64,000 nucleotides of DNA from Streptomyces sp. Tu6071 (GTDB lineage Bacteria > Actinomycetota > Actinomycetes > Streptomycetales > Streptomycetaceae), in the NCBI RefSeq assembly GCF_000213055.1, contig NZ_CM001165.1, positions 6,813,445-6,877,444 on the forward strand, written 5' to 3'. The notes under the pieces are model-generated. The model was not told the DNA's origin and did not search any database. It saw only the letters and a program-made list of their open reading frames with translations. The position numbers and the translations under genes were made by a program. This document shows, piece after piece, positions 42,894-51,293 of the stretch (its first letter is position 1; each line of letters begins with the position of its first letter).

Positions 42894-45152
42894 CTATTGT
42901 CCGCCCTGCCGCGCCTCACCGGTCGGCAGGGGCCGACCGGCCTCCTGCCGTTCCCCCGGCCGGTCCTCCACCGCGACGCCCAGCGCCGCGCCGAGCCACC
43001 GCACCTCGTGCCGCAGCAGCGCGGCGGCGACCGGCGTGCCCGCCACGCCGTGCCCCGCCCCGGACAGCGGCAGCACCTCGTGCGGACGGCCCGCCGCGAG
43101 CAGCGCGGCCGAGAGCCGCAGCATGTGCGCCGGGCTCACGTTCTCGTCGGCGAGGCCGTGCACGAGCAGCAGCGGGCGGCGCAGGCGCGGCGCGTCGTCG
43201 AGGAGCGAGGAGGCCCGGTACCCCTCCGGCAGCACCGCCGGATCGCCGAGGAACCGCTCCTCCCAGTGCGTGTGGTAGAGGGCCCGGTCGCTCGGCGCGG
43301 CGCCCGCGACCGCCGCGTGGAAGGTCTCCGGGTGCCGCAGGACCGCCGCGGCGGCGAGGTAGCCGCCGTAGGACCAGCCCCGGATGCCGACCCGGCCCGG
43401 GTCCAGGTCCGGGTACGCGTCGGCCGCCGCGCGCAGGGCGTCGGCCTGGTCGGCGAGCGCGGCCGTGAGCCGGTCGCCGTGGATCGCGTACTCCCAGGGA
43501 GCGCCGCGCCCCGGCGTCCCGCGCCCGTCCGTGATCAGCACCGCGAAACCGTGCTCGGCGAACCACTGCGCGACCGCCGCCCACCACGTCCGCGCCCGCA
43601 CCACGAGCCCCAGCCCGTGCCCCGCGTACGGGCTCAGGAGCACGGGCAGCGGGGTCCCTGGCGTGTGCCACGAGGGCAGGTACAGCGTGCTGCGGAGCGC
43701 GCGGGAACCGAGGCGCAGGTGGCGGGGGCGGGGGAGTACGAGGGGGATCTCTTCGAGGGAACGGAGGACGGCGGTACGGGACGCCACCGCGCCGCCCGTG
43801 CCGCCCGTGCCGCCCGTGCCGTCCGCGACCGCCGCGCCGTCCGCGCGATCCTTGCCCGCCGTGCCGTCCACGGCCGCCGCACCGCCCGCGCGCCCCGTGA
43901 CCCGTACCGTGCGGCCCTCCGGGCCGAGCCCGTCGAGGACCAGCGTCCGGCCGCCCGCCGCGCCCTCGTACACGCCCGGCCCGGGGCCGCTCAGCCGTGT
44001 GGGCGCGGTGCCCGGCGTCCACGCCCACACGTGGACCTCCGTCGGGTCCGTACTCGCGCGGAGCAGCACCTCCTCGCCGCGCGCGCCCAGCACCTCGCGC
44101 ACCTGAAGCCCCTCCGGGGTCGTCGCCGTCCCGGCCGCGAGGCCGCGCGTGCCGTCGCTGAGGACGCGCGCCGTGACGAGGGTGCCCGCGTCCGTGCGCA
44201 GGGGCGCGCCGGGCAGCAGGGAGACCCAGTACGGGTCGTGCTCCTCGGCGAGCGGGCGCGCGGAGCCGTCGGCGGGGTCGAGCGCGAGCGTGCGCACCGT
44301 GCGCTGGTCCCGGGTCTGCACGCTCGCCCAGGGGCCGTGCGCGTCCCATCCGGCCGCCGTCAGGTACTCGAACGCGGGGGCGTGCCACGGCGCTTCCGGG
44401 TGCCCCTCGTCCGCACGCCCGGGGAGCGCGACCGGCCGGACGCCGCCGCCGTCCGCCGCGACCAGGTGCAGGCTCGTGACCGCGTTCGCCGTGCCGGCCG
44501 CCGGGTAGCGCAGGGCGCGCGGGGGCCGCTCGGGGTGCGCGGGGTCGCCGAGCCAGCGGCGCGCGACGCCGCTCTCGTCCGTGCGGGCGACGAGCAGCGT
44601 CGCGCCGTCGGGCGCCCACCAGTACCCCTCCTCCCGGCCGATCTCGCCGCGCGCCACGAGGTCGGGCAGCCCGTACGTGACGTCCGGGCCCTCCGGTGCG
44701 ACGAGGCACAGCACCGCGCCCTCGCCGCCCGGCCACCGCACGACGTGCAGCGCGCCGTCCCTGACGAACGCGAGCCGCTCCCCGCCCGGCGCGAGGCGCG
44801 GCGCCTTCGCGTCACGTATCCCCGGCAGCGGGCGCGGCGGGCCGGGCGTGCCCGTGTCGAGGGCCGCGAGGGTGCCGCCCGGGAGCGCGACGACGACGCG
44901 CCGCGCCCGCGCGTCGGCGGTGTACGCCGTGATCCCGGCCCCGGTGAGGGGTCGTTCGGCGGCCGGCCCGGTCTCGTGGAGCCACAGGCGTGGCGCCGCG
45001 TCCGTGCCGGAGGCGGAGCGCAGGAACAGGACGCGACGGCCGTCGTCCGCGACGGAGAAGGAGTGCGGACGGCCGCGCGAAAAGCGGGCGGAACGGGCGA
45101 ATTGCTCGGGAAAAGCGCGCAGTTGTGCCTTGGTGGGAGGGGTGGGAGTCAT
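42894..45152 (-). CDS. prolyl oligopeptidase family (DPP4-like) serine peptidase
   Basis: A 752-residue protein: an N-terminal beta-propeller (about 30-480) followed by an alpha/beta-hydrolase domain with the nucleophile in RGWSYGGYLAAAA (Ser594), Asp in HGLADENVSPAHM (Asp669) and His in SGAGHGVAG (His701). It probably cleaves dipeptides or oligopeptides. It lacks a signal peptide, so it is intracellular. A Gly/Ala/Asp linker with GTGGTGGTGG-type repeats lies near residue 420. I chose the ATG at 45152 (MTPTPPTKAQ) over the frame's start at 45170. A 15-base palindrome lies in the gap to the divergent HipA-like gene. Confidence 0.9.
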   Translation of the reverse strand: MTPTPPTKAQLRAFPEQFARSARFSRGRPHSFSVADDGRRVLFLRSASGTDAAPRLWLHETGPAAERPLTGAGITAYTADARARRVVVALPGGTLAALDTGTPGPPRPLPGIRDAKAPRLAPGGERLAFVRDGALHVVRWPGGEGAVLCLVAPEGPDVTYGLPDLVARGEIGREEGYWWAPDGATLLVARTDESGVARRWLGDPAHPERPPRALRYPAAGTANAVTSLHLVAADGGGVRPVALPGRADEGHPEAPWHAPAFEYLTAAGWDAHGPWASVQTRDQRTVRTLALDPADGSARPLAEEHDPYWVSLLPGAPLRTDAGTLVTARVLSDGTRGLAAGTATTPEGLQVREVLGARGEEVLLRASTDPTEVHVWAWTPGTAPTRLSGPGPGVYEGAAGGRTLVLDGLGPEGRTVRVTGRAGGAAAVDGTAGKDRADGAAVADGTGGTGGTGGAVASRTAVLRSLEEIPLVLPRPRHLRLGSRALRSTLYLPSWHTPGTPLPVLLSPYAGHGLGLVVRARTWWAAVAQWFAEHGFAVLITDGRGTPGRGAPWEYAIHGDRLTAALADQADALRAAADAYPDLDPGRVGIRGWSYGGYLAAAAVLRHPETFHAAVAGAAPSDRALYHTHWEERFLGDPAVLPEGYRASSLLDDAPRLRRPLLLVHGLADENVSPAHMLRLSAALLAAGRPHEVLPLSGAGHGVAGTPVAAALLRHEVRWLGAALGVAVEDRPGERQEAGRPLPTGEARQGGQ

Positions 45153-45162
45153 GGGGCACTCT

Positions 45163-45177
45163 AGGCACACGGTGCCT
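45163..45177. promoter_or_regulatory. short palindrome in the divergent gap between peptidase and HipA-like gene
   Basis: AGGCAC-ACG-GTGCCT, 15 bases, lies in the 78-base gap between the divergent peptidase and HipA-like genes. A possible operator for either gene; no supporting data. Confidence 0.35.
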
Positions 45178-45229
45178 GCGGCTGTCAGCCGCGCACGAGC
45201 CCGGCCCGCCGCTCGATAACCTGCGTTAC

Positions 45230-46450
45230 ATGCTCACCGAAGCCGCCGTGACCCGCTATCTGACCCCGCTGCGCGAAGGCGGCTCCCTCCCCGGGCTCGT
45301 CGAGGCCGCGGACGGGGAGCTGTACGTGCTGAAGTTCAGCGGGGCCGGGCAGGGGCGCAAGACGCTCGTGGCCGAGACCGTCTGCGGCCTGCTCGCCGCA
45401 CGGCTCGGGCTGCGCGTGCCCGCACTCCGGGCGCTCGACCTCGATCCGGTCATCGGCCTCGGCGAGCCCGACGAGCAGGTGCAGGGGCTGCTCAAGGGCA
45501 GCGGCGGGCTCAACCTCGGCATGGGCTACCTCGCGGGCGCGCTCGGCTTCGACCCGCTCGCGTACGCCGTGGAGCCGCACGAGGCCGGGCGCGTGCTGTG
45601 GTTCGACGCGCTCGTCGGCAACGTCGACCGCTCCTGGCGCAACCCCAACCTCCTCGTCCAGGTGGGGGAGTTGTGGCTCATCGACCACGGCGCCACGATG
45701 ATCTGGCAGCACAACTGGCCCACCGCCGCCGCCTCCGCGCTGCGCCGCTACGACGCGCGCGACCACGTCCTCGCCCCCTTCGCCCCCGATCTGGCCTCCG
45801 CCGAGGCCGAGTTGGCGCCGCTCGTCACCGAGGACCTGCTCACCGGCATCCTCGCCGAGGTCCCCGGGGCGTGGCTGGAGGGCGAGCGCGGCTTCGCGTC
45901 GGCCGACGAGGTGCGCCGCGCGTACGTGGACGCGCTCCTGCGCCGCGCCGACGGCCTCTCCGCGCGCATCGATCTCCCCGAGGAGCCCCCCGCCCCGCCG
46001 GTCCCCGCCTCGGGCTGGCGGCGGCCCGGCGAGGGCGCCCCCGCGCCCGTACCGCCCGCGCCGGGGACCGGCACGCCGCAGGTCTTCGAGTACGCGGCGC
46101 TGCGCCTCGTCCCGCGCGTCGACCGCGGCGAGTACGTGAACGCGGGCGTCGTCGTCTACCAGCGCGCCACCGGCTTCGTCGCGGCCCGCACGCGCCTCGA
46201 CCCGGCGCGGCTGCGCGGCCTCGACCCGGACGCCGACGCCGAGGGCGCCGCCGCGCTCCTCCGCGCGGTCGAAGCGGTGTGCGGCGGCGGGAGCGGGGCG
46301 GGCGGCGCGGCGGGCGACGACGCGGGCCGCCGTTTCCGCTGGCTCGTGGCACCGCGCTCGGCCCTCCTCCAGCCGGGCCCCGTGCACACCGGCCTTACGC
46401 GGGCGCCCGGGGCGGAGCTGGACCGGCTGCTGGAGCGGCTCGTTCCCTGA
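45230..46450 (+). CDS. HipA-like kinase fused to DUF3037 domain
   Basis: The 406-residue protein has a HipA-like kinase in residues 1-250 (LREGGSLPGLVEAADGELYV, GAGQGRKTLVAETVCGLLAA) with catalytic-loop-like GNVDRSWRNPN (Asp133) and a metal-site aspartate in LIDHGATMIW (Asp152). A Pro/Ala linker of about 30 residues follows, then a DUF3037 domain (286-405; FEYAALRLVPRVDRGEYVNA, FRWLVAPRSALLQPGPVHTG). In Streptomyces as I recall, these two domains are neighbouring separate genes; here they are in one frame with no stop. No HipB-like antitoxin is nearby. It is presumably a stress or housekeeping kinase; the substrate is unknown. Confidence 0.88.
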   Translation: MLTEAAVTRYLTPLREGGSLPGLVEAADGELYVLKFSGAGQGRKTLVAETVCGLLAARLGLRVPALRALDLDPVIGLGEPDEQVQGLLKGSGGLNLGMGYLAGALGFDPLAYAVEPHEAGRVLWFDALVGNVDRSWRNPNLLVQVGELWLIDHGATMIWQHNWPTAAASALRRYDARDHVLAPFAPDLASAEAELAPLVTEDLLTGILAEVPGAWLEGERGFASADEVRRAYVDALLRRADGLSARIDLPEEPPAPPVPASGWRRPGEGAPAPVPPAPGTGTPQVFEYAALRLVPRVDRGEYVNAGVVVYQRATGFVAARTRLDPARLRGLDPDADAEGAAALLRAVEAVCGGGSGAGGAAGDDAGRRFRWLVAPRSALLQPGPVHTGLTRAPGAELDRLLERLVP

Positions 46451-46531
46451 GCGGGCCGTTTCCCGGCCCCCGCGCGGCCGTCCGCCCCGGGCCGCGCGAG
46501 AGGGATCACACGCCGCCGCGAGCCCGGCCCG

Positions 46532-46560
46532 TTGACACCCGGTGCCACGCCTTCTAGCGT
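46532..46560 (+). promoter_or_regulatory. consensus vegetative promoter before fabG-like gene
   Basis: TTGACA (46532-46537), 17-base spacer, TAGCGT (46555-46560). Immediately downstream lies TAAGCGGTCGCTCA (46579-46592), an imperfect palindrome AGCG-GT-CGCT of the kind used by TetR-type repressors of lipid genes. Confidence 0.7.
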
Positions 46561-46690
46561 CACTTCCACCCAAGGTACTAAGCGGTCGCTCATTCGCGCG
46601 CGGTAGTGTGAGGAGCCCGCCGTGCGAGAGCCCCCGCGGCCCCGCCGTACCGGGCGTCGAGGTTTCCCCCAGGGACGAGGAGAACACCAC

Positions 46691-47452
46691 ATGTCCACCA
46701 CCGAGCAGCGCGTAGCCGTCGTGACCGGTGCGGCGCGCGGAATCGGCGCGGCCACCGCCGTCCGCCTCGCCGAGGAGGGCCGCGCCGTCGCCGTCATCGA
46801 CCTCGACGAGGCGGCCTGCGAGGACACCGTCGGGAAGATCACCGCCGCGGGCGGCAAGGCCCTCGCGGTCGGCGCCGACGTCTCCGACGAGGCGCGGGTC
46901 GAGGCCGCCGTCGCGCGGATCGCCGAGGAGCTGGGCGCCCCGACGATCCTCGTCAACAACGCCGGGGTGCTCCGCGACAACCTGCTCTTCAAGATGAGCG
47001 TGAGCGACTGGGACACCGTCCTCGGCGTCCACCTGCGCGGGGCCTTCCTCATGGCCCGCGCCGTGCAGAAGCACATGGTCGACGCGAAGTTCGGCCGGAT
47101 CGTCAATCTCTCCAGCTCCTCCGCGCTCGGCAACCGGGGGCAGGTCAACTACTCGGCGGCCAAGGCCGGGATGCAGGGCTTCACGAAGACCCTGGCCATC
47201 GAGCTGGGCAAGTTCGGCGTCACCGCGAACGCCGTCGCCCCCGGCTTCATCGCGACCGACATGACGGCCGCGACCGCCGAGCGCGTCGGCATGGGCTTCG
47301 AGGACTTCCAGAAGGCCGCCGCCTCGCAGATCCCGGTCCAGCGCGTCGGGTACCCCGAGGACATCGCCAACGCCGTCGCCTTCTTCACCGCCGACGCGGC
47401 CGGCTTCGTCTCGGGCCAGGTCCTGTACGTGGCCGGCGGCCCGCTCAACTGA
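46691..47452 (+). CDS. fabG: 3-oxoacyl-ACP reductase FabG-type short-chain dehydrogenase
   Basis: A 253-residue SDR. The Rossmann motif is TGAARGIG (13-20), then NNAG, catalytic Ser in NLSSSSALGN, and YxxxK in YSAAKAG. It reduces 3-oxoacyl groups with NAD(P)H; it resembles FabG but has an unusual extended stretch after the YxxxK helix (AERVGMGFEDFQKAAASQIP). The ATG at 46691 has GGAG upstream. It has its own consensus promoter with a TetR-like palindrome, and is followed by a second SDR 22 bases downstream, so the two form an operon. Confidence 0.9.
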   Translation: MSTTEQRVAVVTGAARGIGAATAVRLAEEGRAVAVIDLDEAACEDTVGKITAAGGKALAVGADVSDEARVEAAVARIAEELGAPTILVNNAGVLRDNLLFKMSVSDWDTVLGVHLRGAFLMARAVQKHMVDAKFGRIVNLSSSSALGNRGQVNYSAAKAGMQGFTKTLAIELGKFGVTANAVAPGFIATDMTAATAERVGMGFEDFQKAAASQIPVQRVGYPEDIANAVAFFTADAAGFVSGQVLYVAGGPLN

Positions 47453-47474
47453 ACACCCGGAAGGACAGCACCAG

Positions 47475-48239
47475 ATGACTGAGCAGCAGCGGCCGGACTC
47501 CGGAGAGGTCGCCCTCGTCACCGGGGCCAGCCGGGGCATCGGCTACGGCATCGCGGCGGCCCTCGTGGCCCGCGGCGACCGCGTGTGCATCACCGGGCGC
47601 GGCGAGGAGGCGCTCAAGGAGGCCGTCGAACGCCTCGGTTCCGACCGCGTCATCGGCGTGGCGGGCAAGGCGCACGACGAGGCCCACCAGGCCGCCGCCG
47701 TCGCCGCGACGATGGAGGCGTTCGGCCGCGTCGACCACCTCGTCAACAACGCGGGCACCAACCCGGTCTTCGGCCCGCTCGCCGAACTCGACCTCAACGT
47801 GGCCCGCAAGGTGTACGACACCAACGTGCTCTCCGCGCTCGGCTTCGCGCAGCGGACGTGGCGGGCCTGGCAGCGGGAGCACGGCGGGACGATCGTCAAC
47901 ATCGCCTCGCTCGCCGGGGTCTCCGCCTCGCCCTTCATCGGCGCGTACGGGATGAGCAAGGCCGCCATGGTCAACCTCACCCTCCAGCTCGCGCACGAGT
48001 TCGCGCCGAAGGTACGGGTCAACGCGCTCGCCCCGGCCGTCGTCAAGACGAAGTTCGCCGAGGCGCTGTACGAGGGCCGCGAGGCCGAGGTCGCCGCCTC
48101 GTACCCACTCGGCCGGCTCGGCGTCCCCGAGGACATCGGCGGCGCCGCGGAGTTCCTCACCTCGGACCGCTCCGGCTGGATCACCGGCCAGACGCTCGTC
48201 CTGGACGGCGGCATCTTCCTCAACGCGGGCGTGGGCTGA
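47475..48239 (+). CDS. SDR-family oxidoreductase
   Basis: A 254-residue short-chain dehydrogenase with TGASRGIGYG (cofactor binding), NNAGTN, the catalytic YGMSKAA motif and C-terminal LTSDRSGWITGQTLVLDGG. It is about 40% like its upstream neighbour by eye and in the same operon, with AAGGA before the ATG. The pair with opposite or sequential redox roles on a fatty or terpenoid substrate is plausible. The exact substrate cannot be told. Confidence 0.9.
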   Translation: MTEQQRPDSGEVALVTGASRGIGYGIAAALVARGDRVCITGRGEEALKEAVERLGSDRVIGVAGKAHDEAHQAAAVAATMEAFGRVDHLVNNAGTNPVFGPLAELDLNVARKVYDTNVLSALGFAQRTWRAWQREHGGTIVNIASLAGVSASPFIGAYGMSKAAMVNLTLQLAHEFAPKVRVNALAPAVVKTKFAEALYEGREAEVAASYPLGRLGVPEDIGGAAEFLTSDRSGWITGQTLVLDGGIFLNAGVG

Positions 48240-48489
48240 GCCGGGAACGCGGCGCGGGGCGGCCGGAGAGCGGGCGCCGGGCTGTCCGGGGTGCGTCCGC
48301 CCTCGGGCGAGGGCCGTCCCGGATGCGCCGGCCCTGCTGCGAGGGCCGTCCCCGGGGCCGCCTGCCTCCGTGCGCGGGCCGTACGGGGGCGGGCGCGGCT
48401 TCCGCCCGGGGAACGGCCTCGGGGCGGCGTTGTCAGTGCCTCCCGGTAGGTTCGGTGACGTACCGAGCGCACCCCCGGAGGTTGTTGAC

Positions 48490-49179
48490 GTGACCGTGAC
48501 CCCTGCCGCCCCGCTGCCCGCGTCCTGGAGCGGCGTACTCGGCGAGGAGCTGGAGCAGCCCTACTTCGCCGAGCTGATGGCCTTCGTCGCCGCCGAACGC
48601 GAGGCGGGCCCGGTCTACCCCCCGCAGGAGCAGGTCTTCGCCGCGCTCGACGCGACCCCCTTCGAGGACGTCAAGGTCCTCGTCCTCGGCCAGGACCCCT
48701 ACCACGGCGCGGGCCAGGGCCACGGCCTGTGCTTCTCCGTCCGGCCGGGCGTCCGCGTCCCGCCGTCCCTGCGCAACATCTACAAGGAGATGCACGCCGA
48801 GCTGGGCATCCCCGTCCCCGACAACGGGTACCTCATGCCGTGGGCCGAGCAGGGCGTCCTGCTCCTCAACGCGGTCCTCACCGTCCGCGAGGGCGAGGCG
48901 AACTCCCACAAGAACAAGGGCTGGGAGCGGTTCACTGACGCCGTCATCCGCGCCGTCTCGGCGCGCCGCGACCCGGCCGTCTTCGTGCTGTGGGGCGCCT
49001 ACGCGCAGAAGAAGCTGCCCCTCATCGACACCGAGCGGCACGTCGTCGTGAAGGGCGCGCACCCCTCCCCGCTCTCGGCGAAGAAGTTCTTCGGTTCGCG
49101 CCCCTTCACGCAGATCGACGAGGCGCTCGCCGCGCAGGGCCACAAGGCGATCGACTGGCGTATCCCCGACCTGGGCTGA
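48490..49179 (+). CDS. ung: uracil-DNA glycosylase
   Basis: A 229-residue family-1 UDG that cuts uracil from DNA. The water-activating loop is GQDPYHG (Asp69) and the leucine-loop motif is HPSPLS (His191); GVLLLNAVLTV is conserved. The GTG at 48490 is chosen since GGAGGTT (48477-48483) is seven bases upstream and homology begins there; the frame is open to 48370. Followed after about 40 bases by a hairpin. Confidence 0.96.
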   Translation: MTVTPAAPLPASWSGVLGEELEQPYFAELMAFVAAEREAGPVYPPQEQVFAALDATPFEDVKVLVLGQDPYHGAGQGHGLCFSVRPGVRVPPSLRNIYKEMHAELGIPVPDNGYLMPWAEQGVLLLNAVLTVREGEANSHKNKGWERFTDAVIRAVSARRDPAVFVLWGAYAQKKLPLIDTERHVVVKGAHPSPLSAKKFFGSRPFTQIDEALAAQGHKAIDWRIPDLG

Positions 49180-49220
49180 GCCCCGCCTGAGCCGCCCGGG
49201 GCCGGGCTGCCGTTAGCGTG

Positions 49221-49253
49221 CCCGTACCGCCGCCCGCCCGGCGACGGTACGGG
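49221..49253 (+). terminator. hairpin after ung
   Basis: CCCGTACCG (49221-49229) and CGGTACGGG (49245-49253) form a 9-bp stem with a GC-rich 15-base loop. It lies 42 bases past the ung stop and 20 bases before the next start. Confidence 0.6.
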
Positions 49254-49272
49254 CGGCGAGCGGAGGCGGCGG

Positions 49273-49704
49273 GTGCGGGGACGGCACGAGGACACGAGGG
49301 ACCGCGCGGTCGCGACCCGGATCGGGCAGGCCGCGCTGCTGCTGCACGCGGGGGACAGGGCCGAGGCCCGCGCACGGCTCCTCGCGCTGTGGGAGGAACT
49401 GCCCCCGGGCCCGGGCCCGCACCGCTGCGCCCTCGCCCACTACCTCGCCGAGGCGCAGGACGACCCGGCCCGCCGCCTCGACTGGGACCTCACCGCGCTG
49501 CGCGCCGCCGGGCCCGGCAACCGCTCCCTGCTGCCCCGCCTCCGCCTCGCCCTCGCCGCCGATTACGCCCGCGCCGGGCGTACGAGCGAGGCCCGCGCCC
49601 ATCTCGTCCGGGCCCGCGAGGCGGCCGAGGCGCTGACCGCGGGGCCGTACGCGGATGGAGTGCGGGCGGCGATCATCCGGCTGGGACAGCGGCTGGGGGC
49701 GTAG
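49273..49704 (+). CDS. hypothetical small helical protein
   Basis: A 143-residue, almost wholly helical protein, Ala/Leu/Arg-rich, with a repeat-like pattern (IGQAALLLHAGDRAEARARL; LALAADYARAGRTSEARAHL) that resembles tetratricopeptide helices. I recognise no further function. The start codon is GTG at 49273. The compact codon-biased frame between ung and the GNAT gene supports it being real. No membrane segment or signal. Confidence 0.7.
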   Translation: MRGRHEDTRDRAVATRIGQAALLLHAGDRAEARARLLALWEELPPGPGPHRCALAHYLAEAQDDPARRLDWDLTALRAAGPGNRSLLPRLRLALAADYARAGRTSEARAHLVRAREAAEALTAGPYADGVRAAIIRLGQRLGA

Positions 49705-49814
49705 GTCTCGCGCGCGGCGGGACGTGCGGTCGGGGCCTCGGGCGCCCGCGGTGCACGCGGGGGGCTCGGCCGTACCGGCCCACGGCGGGCGGGGGCGGCG
49801 CTAGCCTGCCGCTC

Positions 49815-50333
49815 ATGACAGCACCCGCCTCCACCGACTGGCCCCCCGCTCCGACAGCGACGGCACGCCTCGTGCTCCGTGCCTCCGAGGCACGGGACCG
49901 GGCGGCGTTCGTCGCGCTGTTCTCCTCGGAGGAGGTCGGGACGTACAAGGGCGGGGCGAGACCGCGCGCGGAGCTGGAGGCGGCGATGCCCGCCGTGCCG
50001 GGACAGCGCCCCGGCTTCTTCGTGGTCACGGCGGAGGAGGAGATGATCGGCGCGGTGACGCTCGACCGCCGCGAGGACGGGGCCACCGAGCTGGGCTACC
50101 TCTTCCTGCCCCGGGTATGGGGGCGCGGTTACGCGACCGAGGCGTGCGCGGCGGCGCTCGCCTGGTGCGCGGCCGAACGGCCCGGCGAGCCGGTGGTGGT
50201 GACGATCCAGACGGCCAACACCCGCTCGATGCGCCTCGCCGCACGGCTCGGCTTCACCGAGGTGAAGCGGTTCCACGAGTGGGGCGCCGAGCAGTGGCGC
50301 GGGGAGCTGACGCGGCGGGTGCCGGCGGGCTGA
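49815..50333 (+). CDS. GNAT family N-acetyltransferase
   Basis: A 172-residue acetyltransferase of the RimJ/RimL-like subgroup: TARLVLRASEARDRAAFVAL, ELGYLFLPRVWGRGYATEAC (acetyl-CoA loop R-G-Y-A-T), QTANTRSMRLAARLGF. It moves an acetyl group from acetyl-CoA to an amine, often a protein N-terminus; substrate unknown. The ATG at 49815 fits the homology; the open frame upstream is not coding-like. It reads toward the cutC operon. Confidence 0.9.
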   Translation: MTAPASTDWPPAPTATARLVLRASEARDRAAFVALFSSEEVGTYKGGARPRAELEAAMPAVPGQRPGFFVVTAEEEMIGAVTLDRREDGATELGYLFLPRVWGRGYATEACAAALAWCAAERPGEPVVVTIQTANTRSMRLAARLGFTEVKRFHEWGAEQWRGELTRRVPAG

Positions 50334-50343
50334 GCCGGCCCCG

Positions 50344-50391
50344 CTCACGTACCGTCCCGTTCACGTACCGTTCCGTTCACGCACCGCCCCC
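50344..50391. repeat. three 16-base direct repeats
   Basis: CTCACGTACCGTCCCG, TTCACGTACCGTTCCG and TTCACGCACCGCCCCC lie in a row between the acetyltransferase and cutC stops. Too short and too few for CRISPR; a small tandem array. Confidence 0.75.
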
Positions 50392-50504
50392 CTGGCGCCC
50401 CCACTGCCCAAGCCTCGTGGTGAGCACGACGAACCCGGGTCACCAGGGCTTTTCGTCCGCGCGGGGGCCCCGCGCTCTCCGCCGCGCGGAGCCACCCGGG
50501 CCTT

Positions 50505-51293
50505 TCACGGGTGGGGAGAGACCGCCGCCTCCGCCGCCAGGTCGAGCGCCCCGCGCGCCTCGGCCACCACCCCCGCGTCCGTGACGAAGTGCGTGTCCTG
50601 CTCCGCCGAGGCGCTGGAGACGCCGAGCGGCACCCAGGCGGCGCCGCCGCGGACCGGGGCGCGGCGCTTGGCCGAGAGGTGGACGGCGTCGACACCCGCC
50701 GCGAGCAGCGCCGGGATGTCGGCGGGGCGTACCCCGCCGCCCGCCATCACCCGCACGCCCGGCGCCGCCGCGACCATCGCGGCGAGCCGGTCGAGCCCCT
50801 GCCCCGCGGCCGGTGCGCCGCCGGAGGTCAGGACCCGGGTGAGGCCGAGCGCGGGGAGCAGCGCGGCCGTGCCGACCGGGTCCGCCGCCACGTCGATCGC
50901 GCGGTGCAGCGTCACCTCGGCCGCCGGGTCCGCCTCCCGGGCGGCGTCGCGCAGCCTGGCGACGGCCTCGACGTCGAGCGTGCCCTCCGCCGTGAGCGCG
51001 CCGATCACCACGCCGCGCGCCCCCGAGGCGATCACGGACCGCACCTCGGCGGTCATGAGGGCGATCTCCTCGGCGTCGTGGACGAAGTCCCCGGGCCGGC
51101 AGCGCACCAGGACCTGCACGGGCGTCCCCACCGCGGCGACCGACTCGACGAGCGCGGCCGAAGGGGTGAGGCCGCCGAGTTCCAGGCCGGTGCAGAGTTC
51201 GACACGGTCCGCCCCGTGGTCGCGGGCGACGCGGGCGCCCGCCGCCGAGGTGACCGCGATCTCCAGCGTGGGACGGGACTGACCGGCGCTCAC
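50505..51293 (-). CDS. cutC: CutC family protein
   Basis: A 262-residue TIM-barrel protein with the CutC marks LEIAVTSAAGARVARDHGAD, RVELCTGLELGGLTPSAALV, GVVIGALTAEGTLDVEAVAR and VTLHRAIDVAADP. CutC has been linked to copper handling, but its true activity is not settled. The GTG start (51293) overlaps the upstream M81 stop as GTGA, so both are translated together. It is the last gene of the ROK-M81-CutC arm. Confidence 0.9.
   Translation of the reverse strand: MSAGQSRPTLEIAVTSAAGARVARDHGADRVELCTGLELGGLTPSAALVESVAAVGTPVQVLVRCRPGDFVHDAEEIALMTAEVRSVIASGARGVVIGALTAEGTLDVEAVARLRDAAREADPAAEVTLHRAIDVAADPVGTAALLPALGLTRVLTSGGAPAAGQGLDRLAAMVAAAPGVRVMAGGGVRPADIPALLAAGVDAVHLSAKRRAPVRGGAAWVPLGVSSASAEQDTHFVTDAGVVAEARGALDLAAEAAVSPHP

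Noticed and set aside
50344..50391. CRISPR array
   Set aside because: Only three 16-base units without spacers of constant length; a simple tandem repeat.
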